Below the pieces are notes generated by a model, which made no database searches, was not told where the DNA came from, and saw nothing but the letters and a program-made list of their open reading frames with translations. From Manduca sexta (Eukaryota > Arthropoda > Insecta > Lepidoptera > Sphingidae): 64,000 bases of DNA. Positions 46,042-55,694 of this stretch are shown piece by piece (positions within the stretch are counted from its first letter, which is position 1; each line of letters starts with the position of its first letter). The stretch lies in the NCBI RefSeq assembly GCF_014839805.1, contig NC_051117.1, positions 6,944,001 through 7,008,000 of the forward strand, in the 5' to 3' direction. The position numbers and the translations under genes are program-made.

Positions 46042-46594
46042 TCGTCGCTGTAGGTGAAGAACTAAATAACTCAAAATTTCTAGTTTCGAGGAAAACGCGA
46101 TTAACTGTTTTTTTCGTTATTTTTAAGCATTACTAAAAAACTATAAATAATTTTAATGTCGGTATTTTTATATATCTTGGGTCTTATTATCTATTATATT
46201 ATGCATTAACAAAAAACTCTGACCTGAAGAATAAAAATATAAAAAAATAAAAACTTCTTATTTAATTCTGCCACGACAATGTTTTGTAAGTTTGCTGAAA
46301 TAAACTAAATAACTCGTATAGTTATTTAGTTTTGCCACACTAGAAACCATATGGTAAAGTAATTATAAGGTTAAATAATTACAATTATTTACTTTTTCTA
46401 CAACAAAATATATATTATTTGAATATATTTATTTCTTCACTTTTAACATAAAAAAAGCTATAATTTCGAAACGGGATAAGATAATGAACTACTTGCTAGG
46501 CCAACATATGCGCCATGTTTTGGGCAACACAAAAGTGATGAAAGTCCAAAATGGCCAAAATCCGAGTTATTTAGTTCTCCACCTACAACGACGA
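46042..46594. mobile_element. Novel-looking DNA element, 31-bp terminal repeats
   Basis: A 553-bp AT-rich element. The left end reads TCGTCGCTGTAGGTGAAG and continues AACTAAATAACTC; the right end is its reverse complement with only two mismatches. TA flanks both ends. ACTAAATAACT recurs in the centre as a perfect hairpin (46303-46333, 13-bp arms, 5-base loop). No coding frame, so non-autonomous. The terminal sequence differs from the maT element, so its helper is unknown. Confidence 0.85.
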
Positions 46595-46884
46595 TATGTA
46601 TGTCGTGTTTTCCCTTTCGGAAAATTTTACCCTCCACCAGTGATTCATTCTTGTGAGTAGGATTATTGAGGTTAAAGCTTAAGGTTATGTTTTTAGTTGA
46701 ATGTAGGTACTTTCTTCATAGACACGTAATTTTTCAGAAGAATAACAGTAATTCCGCAGGTAATAAAAAAACATTTCCGATGAATATAAAAACCGCAGTC
46801 TGCGGTTGCTCTAAAAACTAGTCTCATGCATTAATAAAGGATTCTGTATACCTTATGTATCATCACTGAGACACACATCATTCA
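46595..46884. other. No gene recognised
   Basis: AT-rich spacer. Confidence 0.4.
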
Positions 46885-46978
46885 AACAGGCCGGCATAAT
46901 TGTGACGACTGGCGAGGGGTAATCTCTCGTTAGTTACACTACTACTCCTACCCAACTCCACTTACCATAGAATGTATT
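46885..46978 (+). mobile_element. SINE-C 3' fragment
   Basis: caggccggcataattgtgac to ccaactccacttaccatag. The 5' half is absent. Confidence 0.65.
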
Positions 46979-47004
46979 CATTTAGCTATACCCGCTTAAA
47001 AAAT

Positions 47005-47200
47005 ATATTGGTCCCGGGTTTGAACTCCTGGTTGGATAGTGGTATAAGGTTTTGCTCAGTATCAGCTCTAAATCTATAATTTGTGCCCAATATGGCGATA
47101 GGGTCGCCCTCTATTGACACAGAAAAATTGACAAAAATTAAGAATATTAGTTGCACCCCTGCCTACCCACTAAAGGATAAAATGCATGTTTGTTTAAATA
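47005..47200 (+). mobile_element. SINE-D copy, diverged
   Basis: B-box-like cgggtttgaactcctgg, tgctcagtatcagctctaaa, gcccaatatggcgataggg, then taaaggataaaatgcatg and a T-rich tail. The A box is not visible. Confidence 0.7.
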
Positions 47201-47222
47201 AAAAAAAATCTATTATATAAAT

Positions 47223-47420
47223 TGTTTTAAGGGTGAAGAAAACATCGTGACGAAACCTGCATACCTGAGAAGTTCTCTATAGGAATTACGAGGGTGTGTG
47301 AAGTCTACCAATCCGCACTAGGCCAGCGTGGTGGACTAAGGCCTAATCCCTCTCAGTAGTAGAAGAGGCCCGTGCCCAACCGTGGGACAGTATATAATAC
47401 AGGGCTAATATTATTTATTA
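47223..47420 (+). mobile_element. SINE-A copy, 5'-truncated
   Basis: Begins at ttgttttaagggtgaagaaa and is otherwise well kept through gcccgtgcccaaccgtggg to the tail. Confidence 0.9.
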
Positions 47421-48400
47421 TTATATAAATTCGTTTCTTAATCATCCATAGAATTGTTTTACAAAATGTACTAATACTGTTTAAAATTTACAGATTATAA
47501 TTTAATTTATTTTATAAACATAAATAATTAATAAACCGCAGAACCCTAATGAAAACAAAACTAAACAAGGTAGACTGCTGTTGGTCACATGAGATTAATC
47601 ACTTAGCAAAAATCCCCATTTGACGCAAATACACTTCCTTGAAACAAAGATGCAATAATAACGTATTTTGCTGCGGTCCAAAAACGACCGCAATACATTA
47701 TTTCTTGGTTTCAAGTTTGTGGTTTTCAATATTTAATGTCCGAAAGATGTTTATTCGAAATCAACGCTGCAACTAAACGGATTTGGATGAAATTTGGAAT
47801 ATAGGTAGTTATTGTCCGTTAACAGATGGGCTTTCTGTGCTTCAATATATAAAATATTACGTGGTATAAAACTATTGAAATTGTAGATTCCATCTCCAGG
47901 CCAACGATGTTAAACTCGCGTGAAATTTTTATATTTTACAGCTAAACAGTCCTGCAACAAAATGCGATAAGAAAATTTATCAAACCATGCATTGATTGCG
48001 ACAACCCCTTAGAAAGTAAACGTGATGCACAATACAGCTTACATAACACTTTCAATATTAACTATTCACTCTTATATAAATCATAACCTTTCAATTTGGA
48101 AAAAGAACTAAATATAAACACAATTGTAATATAATTATGTAAATGTCAAACGACGCAGCATCCTCGCTATGACGTCACGATGACGTCACATGTTTCCCGC
48201 GCGGAATCACGCGACTACTCACCAGCACGTGCAATCATTATGATTATTTCGGTATTATTCCGTTTGTGGAAACTGCCGTGTCACTTTCATGGCGTTTTGA
48301 GTAAGATCGGTTTTAGTCATAAAATACTAAGTAAATGTTTTGTTAGTGGGTAACCTCAAACCGTGGCTTTTGTGATTATACTTACTCTATTGAAATAGGT
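47421..48400. other. No gene recognised; CRE-bearing islet, rep-H-like patch
   Basis: 47735-47930 resembles rep-H (aacggatttggatgaaattt). A GC islet at 48150-48235 contains two TGACGTCA sites three bases apart and cccgcgcggaatcacgcgac. The rest is AT-rich. Confidence 0.4.
48170..48188. promoter_or_regulatory. Paired CRE-like sites
   Basis: TGACGTCA at 48170-48177 and again at 48181-48188 in the same islet. This is the perfect CREB/ATF palindrome; occupancy is unknown. Confidence 0.4.
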
Positions 48401-48632
48401 TTAGCTGGTGGTAAGATATATATTATATCCGCCTGGATAGCGACTACATTACACAAGGTGTTAATTACCGCTATAGTGGCCCATATAAGTGTGTCGCGTT
48501 CCGGGATCAGCCTGTGTATATCCGGTATAATTGTGTTGACTGGCGAAGGTAATCATCTCTCGTCACTCGACATTCTATTGGACCCCGCTCCAATTACCTT
48601 TAGATGCAGAAGGCTTACTTTACCGGGCCAAT
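48401..48632 (+). mobile_element. SINE-C copy
   Basis: gatatatattatatccgcct, ccatataagtgtgtcgcgtt, gatcagcctgtgtatatccg, then the 3' end ccaattacctttagatgcag, which is diverged from TTACCATCAGG. Confidence 0.78.
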
Positions 48633-49259
48633 ATAAAAAAATAAATAAAAAATGGTACATATTTAATACAAATATAAATACTATCATGATTTATTGGCTT
48701 CCAAACGTCTATTACAAACGAAAATGAAAGAAAATAAAAAGAAAAGAAAAAATTAAAATATGCAAAAAACATTCCCTTGTCCTGGATAGGGGAACAAGAA
48801 AAAAAAAAAAAAAAAAAAAAGTATTACAAAAGAATTCCCGAACACCGAATTAATTAAACTGAACTCAATGCAAATGTAACAATAAACTATTGATTGAGAG
48901 GAAGGAAATAAAATACAATATAAAGACATATTTACAAAGCAGATATATATAATAATTGTTGCTTAGTTTAATAATGTCGCCAGTGATGGACTTAGCCGAC
49001 GCGAGTTCAGGGCAAAGGCAAAAAAAACTTATGTAAGATGCTTTATTGATTAACTTAACGGGATTAACAATCTAAAAAATTACATCCTAAGTGAAGACCC
49101 TAGGGCGATTATCTATTTCGCCCCTCTTAAGCCGCCACTGATTGTTGTGATTTCATGCATACTCTAGTCTGTACTAGTACTTGCTTCGCCATTCCTGTGG
49201 ATGGCGAAGCATTGGCACGCGTGCCAGGGGTGACACGTTACAAAATAATTCGGGCATGC
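48633..49259. other. No gene recognised; A22 run
   Basis: AT-rich with a run of 22 A at 48799-48820. The run might be a retroposon tail, but no body was recognised before it. Confidence 0.4.
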
Positions 49260-49505
49260 GAATAATATGCCAAACAAAAATATAGTTCGATCACAGAAAA
49301 GTCGCTAAAAAGGGGCACTAGAATAGATAAGACCGATCCTGCCACGTTACGTGCCATATATTTTTTTATTATAAATACCTATTGAATCACTCTATCTATT
49401 AAAAAAACCGCATCAAAATCCGTTGCGTAGTTTTAAAGATTTAAGCATACAAAGGAACATAGGGACAGAGAAAGCGACTTTGTTTTATACTATGTACTGA
49501 TAATG
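49260..49505 (+). repeat. rep-H-like copy
   Basis: The block AAAATCCGTTGCGTAGTTTT lies at 49415-49434, ending gcgactttgttttatactat. The start is not well defined. Confidence 0.45.
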
Positions 49506-49791
49506 GCATGTTAACCAGTAAAGGTATCCTTGCCCTACAATTTGCAAATTACGTTAATCAGCTGTCAAAAAGGCCATTCGTCTATTAAATCACTTTACAC
49601 AATAACCAGTCATAGTTACGTAACAGCGCGAATGTGACAAGACGGGCATTAATTAGTTAAGCGGTAGACGGCGGCTTCCGCGGCGCAGTTCCGAGGTTCA
49701 AGGCGCTATAATAATACCGGCAATGTTGCGCAAACTTCCTACTGTTTCCTACACTACATGTGCGCGGAGCAATGGTAAAGTTAACTTACAT

Positions 49792-50055
49792 TGGTAGGTC
49801 TATCATATGTGAGAGTCCGGGAGGTTACCACCGCAATGTCTATTTTTGCCGCCAAGCGACATTTTGTAGTGTTGTGTTCCGGTTTGAAGGACATTATAGC
49901 CAGTGTAACTACTGGACATAATAAGACTTAACATGTCTCAGGATGGTGTGCGCAGTGGAATACCAAACAATACTTTGTAATTCAAGGTGTTGGATGGTGT
50001 TTCTACTGATTATGGGCGGTCGTATTGCTTGCCATCAGCAAAGCAATAAAAAAAA
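49792..50055 (+). mobile_element. SINE-B copy with A-tail
   Basis: 5' end ggtaggtctatcatatgtga, body through ccggtttgaaggacattata and ggcggtcgtattgcttgcca, a shortened 3' end (tcagcaaagcaat) and A9. The strand is set by the tail. Confidence 0.8.
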
Positions 50056-50092
50056 ATACAAATTCTTACAACTATTTTGTCTGCCTAAAATA

Positions 50093-50258
50093 CAACTACA
50101 GCGCTGAGGTCTCCAGTTCGATCCCCGGGTCGGGTAAAGTGATATTGGCTTTTTCAACCTAGCATCAGTCCAGAGTCTCGAATTTATGCCTGATATAGCG
50201 ACAGATGCCCTATCACATCATGAGGCGGAATACACACGGCGAAAAGAGTGTGTGCGTA
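50093..50258 (+). mobile_element. SINE-D copy
   Basis: B-box-like ccagttcgatccccgggtc, aaagtgatattggctttttc, atcagtccagagtctcgaat and gcggaatacacacggcgaaa. The A box and tail are missing. Confidence 0.75.
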
Positions 50259-51332
50259 TTCTGCTATGTATTTATCCTTCGTGAGCATCAGCTATAAACT
50301 AGAAGGTCCTGGAACAGATTCCCTTCTCGAGCAGCTTAAACCGTCATACTAATTTATTGAAAGCCATTTAATAATATATTTTAGCCGTCCTATATTAAAT
50401 ACCCAAGAGTCTATACACCGAAAGCACACGGAAAGTAAACACTACCAAGATGGATTCTTACTTTACACTCAAAGTTAACAAAATCAATATTCAACCAACT
50501 GACTATATTCGTATCCATGTCAAGGCAAAGGAACTATTCAGAATTCTTCCATTATCAATATCCCTAAAAACGCTCTACAAAACAAAGTTCGTCAACCTAA
50601 GAATTCATGTCATTACCTAATAATGTTTGTGTTAAATAATTTTTTCGTCGCATCCGCATCCGGTCAGAAAGTGCGCAAACAGTTTTCGTAGTTTCACTAA
50701 ACAGGGCGCGCGCATCGCATGCACAAGTGGCGAATGGTGGCCACGCGTGCGCGAAAGTGACGCGCGACCGGAATCATAAACGGACGGGAACTGCACCGAT
50801 TTAAAAAAACATAATTCAAATATCCCGCCATTTTTGTTTTTTTTTTCTATATAGTTACTTTTGATACATATACATAATTCAGTTCAAATATCCCGCCATT
50901 TTTGTTCTATTTATCTATAAACTTCATTTGATTCAAATTACCCGCCATATCTGTTCCTTTTTTTTCCTAATAATGTGTGAAGGAAACACAACTGTACAGC
51001 TTCCGAAAATTTTATCATGAATATGTTTTCCATGAATCGCGGGGCATACAGCATAGTGTCACTGTTTTCCTATTTTGGCTAATTATAAGGAAACACGTAC
51101 CTTTATACAATTTAACCGTCAATAAAATTCCAAGAAATCCTAAAAATATTTAACCCGAGTTCAGTAAATAACCACAAGCCAGATGTAACCCTCATTAAGT
51201 TATTTTATAGTTAACGTTGATGACTATTGCACAACTTTACGTCTGTCATACAGCAAGTAATATTTACGTATGAAGTAAAAAAAACAATTAAAGTCCCATT
51301 TTCAGTCCAATGCGTCATTATGTGTCCGTTTT
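50259..51332. other. No gene recognised; CpG islet
   Basis: AT-rich except for 50640-50790, a CpG islet (cagggcgcgcgcatcgcatg) lying immediately before the triplicated motif at 50815. No exon seen. Confidence 0.4.
50815..50956. promoter_or_regulatory. Triplicated CCCGCCAT motif
   Basis: TTCAAATATCCCGCCATTTT occurs at 50815 and 50882 and, as TTCAAATTACCCGCCATATC, at 50931. CCCGCC is E2F-like and GCCAT is Pho/YY1-like. Spacings are 67 and 49 bases. It lies next to a CpG islet, so a regulatory array is possible; decayed tandem repeats are the alternative. Confidence 0.35.
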
Positions 51333-51362
51333 ATGATTTTTTTTTATTTAATAGGCATTAAA

Positions 51363-51690
51363 AGCGGCAATAGCCTAGTTGGTTGTGGATTGGACTGCCG
51401 AGACGAATGTCCCCAGGTTCAAAACCCAAGGGCACACACCTCAGACTTTTCTAAAAAAGATATGTGTGTATTCTTTGCGAATTTATCGTTCGCTTTAACG
51501 GTGAAGGAAAACATCGTGAGGAAACCTGCTTACCTGAGAAGTTTTCTATAGGAATTTCGAAGGTGTGTGAAGTCTACCAATCCGCACTAGGCCAGCGTGG
51601 TGGACTAAGGCCTAATCCCTCTCAGTAGTAGAGGAGACCCGTGCCCAACAGTGGAACAGTATATAATATAGGGCTGATATTATTATATTA
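51363..51690 (+). mobile_element. SINE-A, full length
   Basis: A box tagcctagttgg intact; B box slightly altered (ggttcaaaacc). Complete body and tail (tatagggctgatattatt). Confidence 0.92.
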
Positions 51691-52315
51691 TTAGTTATTA
51701 CGACACAGTTGCATTCCGAATTACGCACGGTTTCTATGTTTGAAAATATATTATGATTATTTAAATAATATTATTAATGTCTTCAAAATATATGGAGAGT
51801 GTCCTAAAAAGTATTCTTGTAGGTACAGCAATTAAGATGGTTGCCCTTGTTACTCTATCCCAAAAATACACAATATAATATGACGTAAGAGCAGAAAATA
51901 CTGGCCAGAACGAAATTCTAACTTTGTCTATGGTCGAAATAAACTTGAGTAATCGTTTAGGGGTGATCGACCGTCGCTAGGAGGTCGACGTTCGATTCCG
52001 TCAGGGACATAGTTTGCATAACGTCGATTTGTGGGAATTTCAACTTTCCACGTAAGAATATTGACCACGAGTTCCTTGACATAATTTTTACTTAATATTT
52101 TGAACACTATTTTTGTATTCGATGGATACGTAGAGAAGCTGTTTATTGGATTAAGAACTAATGAATTAATTCTTTTTTGTCCGTTTTTATTATTAGCAAT
52201 AATTTGGTCATTTGGGTAAAGCGCATGATATACTTGCGCCTCTACCGACCCTTTCGGGCAGAAATGCTTGAGTGTAATTGTGCGAGAGAAGTAGGCAGAC
52301 TTTGCCTAGTATATG
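51691..52315. other. No gene recognised; isolated B-box-like site
   Basis: AT-rich. At about 51956-52015 a tRNA-like stretch (agtaatcgtttaggggtgat, gacgttcgattccgtc) could be a worn SINE head. Confidence 0.35.
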
Positions 52316-52358
52316 TATATGTCTATTGCAATAATATATATTGCAATAGACATGTATA
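52316..52358. repeat. Perfect short palindrome
   Basis: TGTCTATTGCAAT and its exact reverse complement face each other across a 7-base AT loop, and the flanks (tata/tata) extend the symmetry. Confidence 0.9.
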
Positions 52359-52360
52359 AT

Positions 52361-52466
52361 CATCATGATTTCTTATGTTTACGCGAATGTTAGACATTGA
52401 AATAAAAACTAAAAACCGCGATAAAATCCGTTTAAATAGTTTTTAGTTTTTATTTCAATGTATAAT
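52361..52466. repeat. rep-G copy, compact foldback
   Basis: Starts ttcttatgtttacgcgaatg; then ACATTGAAATAAAAACTAAA faces its exact reverse complement across a 24-base loop containing cgcgataaaatccg. Lacks the CGTTTCGAAG core of larger copies. Confidence 0.75.
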
Positions 52467-52948
52467 CATCCTTTAAAATAATACATTGTTCCATATTCAA
52501 AACATAACGGTGTGCTTAAATTATCATCTATTATGTTCTCACAATCTGGCCTGAATGAGGTAAATATACACTTGAACAAATAAATCTAATATGGTTATTG
52601 TAAAAATGTATTAGTTTCCGTGTATTGGAATATTAATTTTCACAGCAATTACAAATATTATAATTTTCTTACGACGATTCAGACTTTTCAGCCTTCATGC
52701 ATACCGTAATACCGTAATCCGTAAAATGGTTTATTTCCATAACTACTATTCGCGTAAACATAAGAAATCATTAATTATTATTACAGCAACTCACGGCGGC
52801 CGCTGGACTGGGATGTAAGCCTGTAACGCAGTGACCAATTAGAATTAACAGAATTTTGTTTATTTTATTATATTTTTAATTAGGGGACAAATTCGATTCA
52901 AATATCGAATACCAGCTTCGTTAAAAAATAAATTTAAGGTTATCGATT
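52467..52948. other. No gene recognised
   Basis: AT-rich. A partial rep-G arm (ctattcgcgtaaacataag) lies at 52747-52766 and a small GC patch at 52793-52815. Confidence 0.4.
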
Positions 52949-52963
52949 GAGTATACTTATATG

Positions 52964-53036
<73 letters not shown>

Positions 53037-53170
53037 TGTATGTGTGTGTGTGTGTAGTTGCGTTTGTGTTTGAATATCCCTAAAAAAAGCTAATAATGAA
53101 ATGTAAGATAATTAACTGAGTATACTTATATGCTGTGTGTGTGCTTGTATTTGTATGTCCCTAAACAAAA
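52949..53170. repeat. Duplicated unit with expanded (TG)n
   Basis: GAGTATACTTATATGCTGTG occurs at 52949 and 53118, each followed by a TG run and then a TCCCTAAA end (about 53076 and 53157). In the first unit the TG run spans 52965-53055; in the second it is only about six units. Confidence 0.85.
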
Positions 53171-53721
53171 CATTCATATTTTAAGCAAGTCATTTTATAA
53201 CTATTAAATCTTAGTCATATTATTTTAAGGATCGAGGCAGTAGCTGGATATAAAACTAGGTATTGCTCGTGTCTTCGTTTGCGGGAAACACCTTTTCCTT
53301 ACATGTCTTTACAACATATCTTAGCGCCACCTGTACCAACTCCTTTGTTTCCCATGGGAACAAATTACCAGGATAGAGTTTATATTTTTATTCAAGACAT
53401 GGCCTACACGAGTTAAATTCCATCTAAACCCGTTCAACTGAGTCTGAGTTTACTTTTAACAAACATCGAACATTTTCACAATCTTTCGCGTTCATTATTA
53501 GTGACCCTTAGGTATATGTAACATAAAGGGCATAATAACCATCACAAATGCTTTAGTTAAACTGTTCATATCACCGGTATCAGGATAAATTTGGATTCTA
53601 CTAATATCAAATATCACGGGCTTTAACATTGCTTTGTTTAATATAATAATTGTAATGTCTTCTCTGGGAAAAAAATTATAATATATAATTACGAAGAGAA
53701 AAATTTCAGATAATATAATAA
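53171..53721. other. No gene recognised
   Basis: AT-rich; the minus-strand frame 53498-53758 runs into SINE-A and is not coding. Confidence 0.4.
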
Positions 53722-53830
53722 TCAGCCCTGAATTATATACTGTCCCGCTGCTCGGCACGGGCCTCCTCTACTACTGAGAGGGATTAGGCTCAAAATTCTT
53801 ATACAGAACTTCTTAAGTATGCAGGTTTGC
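53722..53830 (-). mobile_element. SINE-A 3' fragment
   Basis: Reversed tail cagccctgaattatatactg, CTGAGAGGGATTAGGC, a deletion, then aagtatgcaggtttgctcac. The pol III head is absent. Confidence 0.8.
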
Positions 53831-54404
53831 TCACTTTATATGCCACGTAAAAATCAACACCAAAAATTAAAACAGCCGCAAATTCGATCGATCGACATAC
53901 ACCGAAACATCCAACCTGACCTACGTATCAAATCAAAATCCATTAATTTATACATAATGTATAGGCTAAACGTAACAGTACGGCGTGTCAACGACCCCTG
54001 GCCCCCGACGCCCCTGCACGCCCCCGGTGACGTAATCATACGTTTTGTGTAGTGCTTTCTCACTTTCTACGGTTAACGGGCAGGCTCGCTCGCATGGGCC
54101 GACGTGACTTGACGACTATTTTTGACCAGAATAATTATTATAATTACATGATGACAATGTGGTGAAGTAAAAAATGCTGTAATTGAATTTAATGTATACA
54201 AAAATGATAAATTTACTTACGACATTAATTAATAAAACATTTTTGTGGTACAGTTAGGTTATTATATTTTTAATAATACGCTTTCAAACCATAAGTGACA
54301 ACCGATGTGACGTCATACCCATCTATGCTATGACGTCATCATTCCATTTCTATCACGCATGAACGTCACCTGTAATTCCGTTGATTGTATGAATTTTATT
54401 GTAA
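53831..54404. other. No gene recognised; GC islet and CRE pair
   Basis: GC islet at 53975-54110 (cccctgcacgcccccggtga), then AT-rich DNA, then two CRE palindromes. Frames on opposite strands overlap the islet, so neither is trusted. Confidence 0.4.
54308..54338. promoter_or_regulatory. Paired CRE-like sites
   Basis: TGACGTCA at 54308-54315 and 54331-54338, 23 bases apart start to start. Perfect CREB/ATF palindromes in AT-rich surroundings. Confidence 0.35.
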
Positions 54405-54735
54405 CATTTTCCCGCGGCTCCGCCCGCGTTATAAAGTTTTTCAGGCTAAAGTTTTCCGTTATGAAAGTAGTAGTTTCCCGGGACCCTATGTTCTTCCCGG
54501 GGTCTCAAACTGTCTCCATACCAAATTTTATCTTAATACGTTGGGTAGTTTTTGAGTTCAACACGTTCAGGCAGACAGATGCAGCGGGGGACTTTGTTTT
54601 ATAATATATTTTTAGAACTTTTTAAGAGGAACAATCCCGTCATACGTCATTGTTGCATAACTTTAACCGTTTACGCAGTGCACGCAACGGAAGCTCTCAA
54701 AACTAATAAATTGTCCCCGTTTTTGCAACATGTTT
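54405..54735 (+). repeat. rep-H copy
   Basis: Starts tcccgcggctccgcccgcg, carries the equivalent of the family block (ttaatacgttgggtagtttt at about 54533) and a gcgggggactttgttttata end near 54604. A linker (54605-54735) leads into the tandem array. Confidence 0.6.
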
Positions 54736-55102
54736 CATTACTGCCGCTCCTATTGGTCATAGCGTGATGATATATAACTAAGAGCACTCCACGAACAAAG
54801 GGCTATTCAACACAAAAAGAATTTTTCAGTTCGAATCGGTAGTTCCTGAGATTAGCCATTACTGCTCCGCTCCTATTAGGTATAGCGTGATGATATATAG
54901 CTTATAGCACTCCACGAACAAAGGGCTATCCAACGCAAAAATAATTTTTCAATTTGGACCGGTAGTTCCTGAGATCAGCCATTACTGCTCCGCTCCTATT
55001 GGGTATAGCGTGATGATATATAGCCTATAGCACTCCACGAACAAAGGGCTATCCAACGCAAAAAGAATTTTTCAGTTTGGACCGGTAGTTCCTGAGATTA
55101 GC
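54736..55102. repeat. Three tandem units of about 122 bp
   Basis: Units start at cattactgc: 54736, 54857 and 54980. Each contains agcgtgatgatatatag, cactccacgaacaaaggg and ggtagttcctgagat. Units 2 and 3 are closest, so the array grew after unit 1 diverged. Confidence 0.92.
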
Positions 55103-55107
55103 GCGTT

Positions 55108-55148
55108 CAAACAAACAAACAAACAAACAAACAAACAAACAAACAAAC
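55108..55148. repeat. (CAAA)n microsatellite
   Basis: About ten CAAA units directly after the 122-bp array. Confidence 0.95.
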
Positions 55149-55552
55149 TCTTCAGCTTTATATAATAGTATAGAAGTATAGATTAAACTGTATTATTTGA
55201 AAGTACATGCCGAAATAATAGAAGTAATAAAACGCATAATTAATTGAATGGGTTCATTCACACACGTGTTTAGACTAAACTATGCCCCAGTCATTCACTC
55301 ACAGCCATTATCATACTATTTACGCATTCATTGGCTGTATGCGTTGCGCGTTTGCCTTTCATTTAGACTCCAAATTGCCTGTCTATGGTCTTGTTCTACG
55401 TTTAAAATAGCTTCAATGGAATGCCTTTACGGATATTATTTGACTAATAACGACTACAAGGATGTATAAATAATATCAACCTACTATTAATGTTAGAAAT
55501 CGTCTTATGTTTAGAAATTATTCAGTATTGTTGTCAACTGGCATTTTGTTTA
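55149..55552. other. No gene recognised
   Basis: AT-rich. A 73-codon plus frame (55248-55469) has no recognisable motif. Confidence 0.4.
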
Positions 55553-55554
55553 GG

Positions 55555-55694
55555 GGCCCTATTCACTATAAGAGTGTTAACTCGTAAGCCGGCCGTTTTC
55601 CGTTATCTTCGTGAAATGGTATTCTATGTATTAATTTAATTGGCATAAACGCGACGCGGTACGTTACGTTTTTGTTATGAACTGTCAAAATTAA
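55555..55694. mobile_element. Second copy of the MITE nested at 41.2 kb
   Basis: Shares ggccct(t)attc, gttatcttcg, gaaatg, ggtattct and aactgtcaaaat in the same order as 41185-41359. The right terminal repeat is lost. Confidence 0.6.

Noticed and set aside
54736..55102. CRISPR-like array
   Set aside because: The whole 122-bp unit is repeated without unique spacers, in eukaryotic-type DNA.
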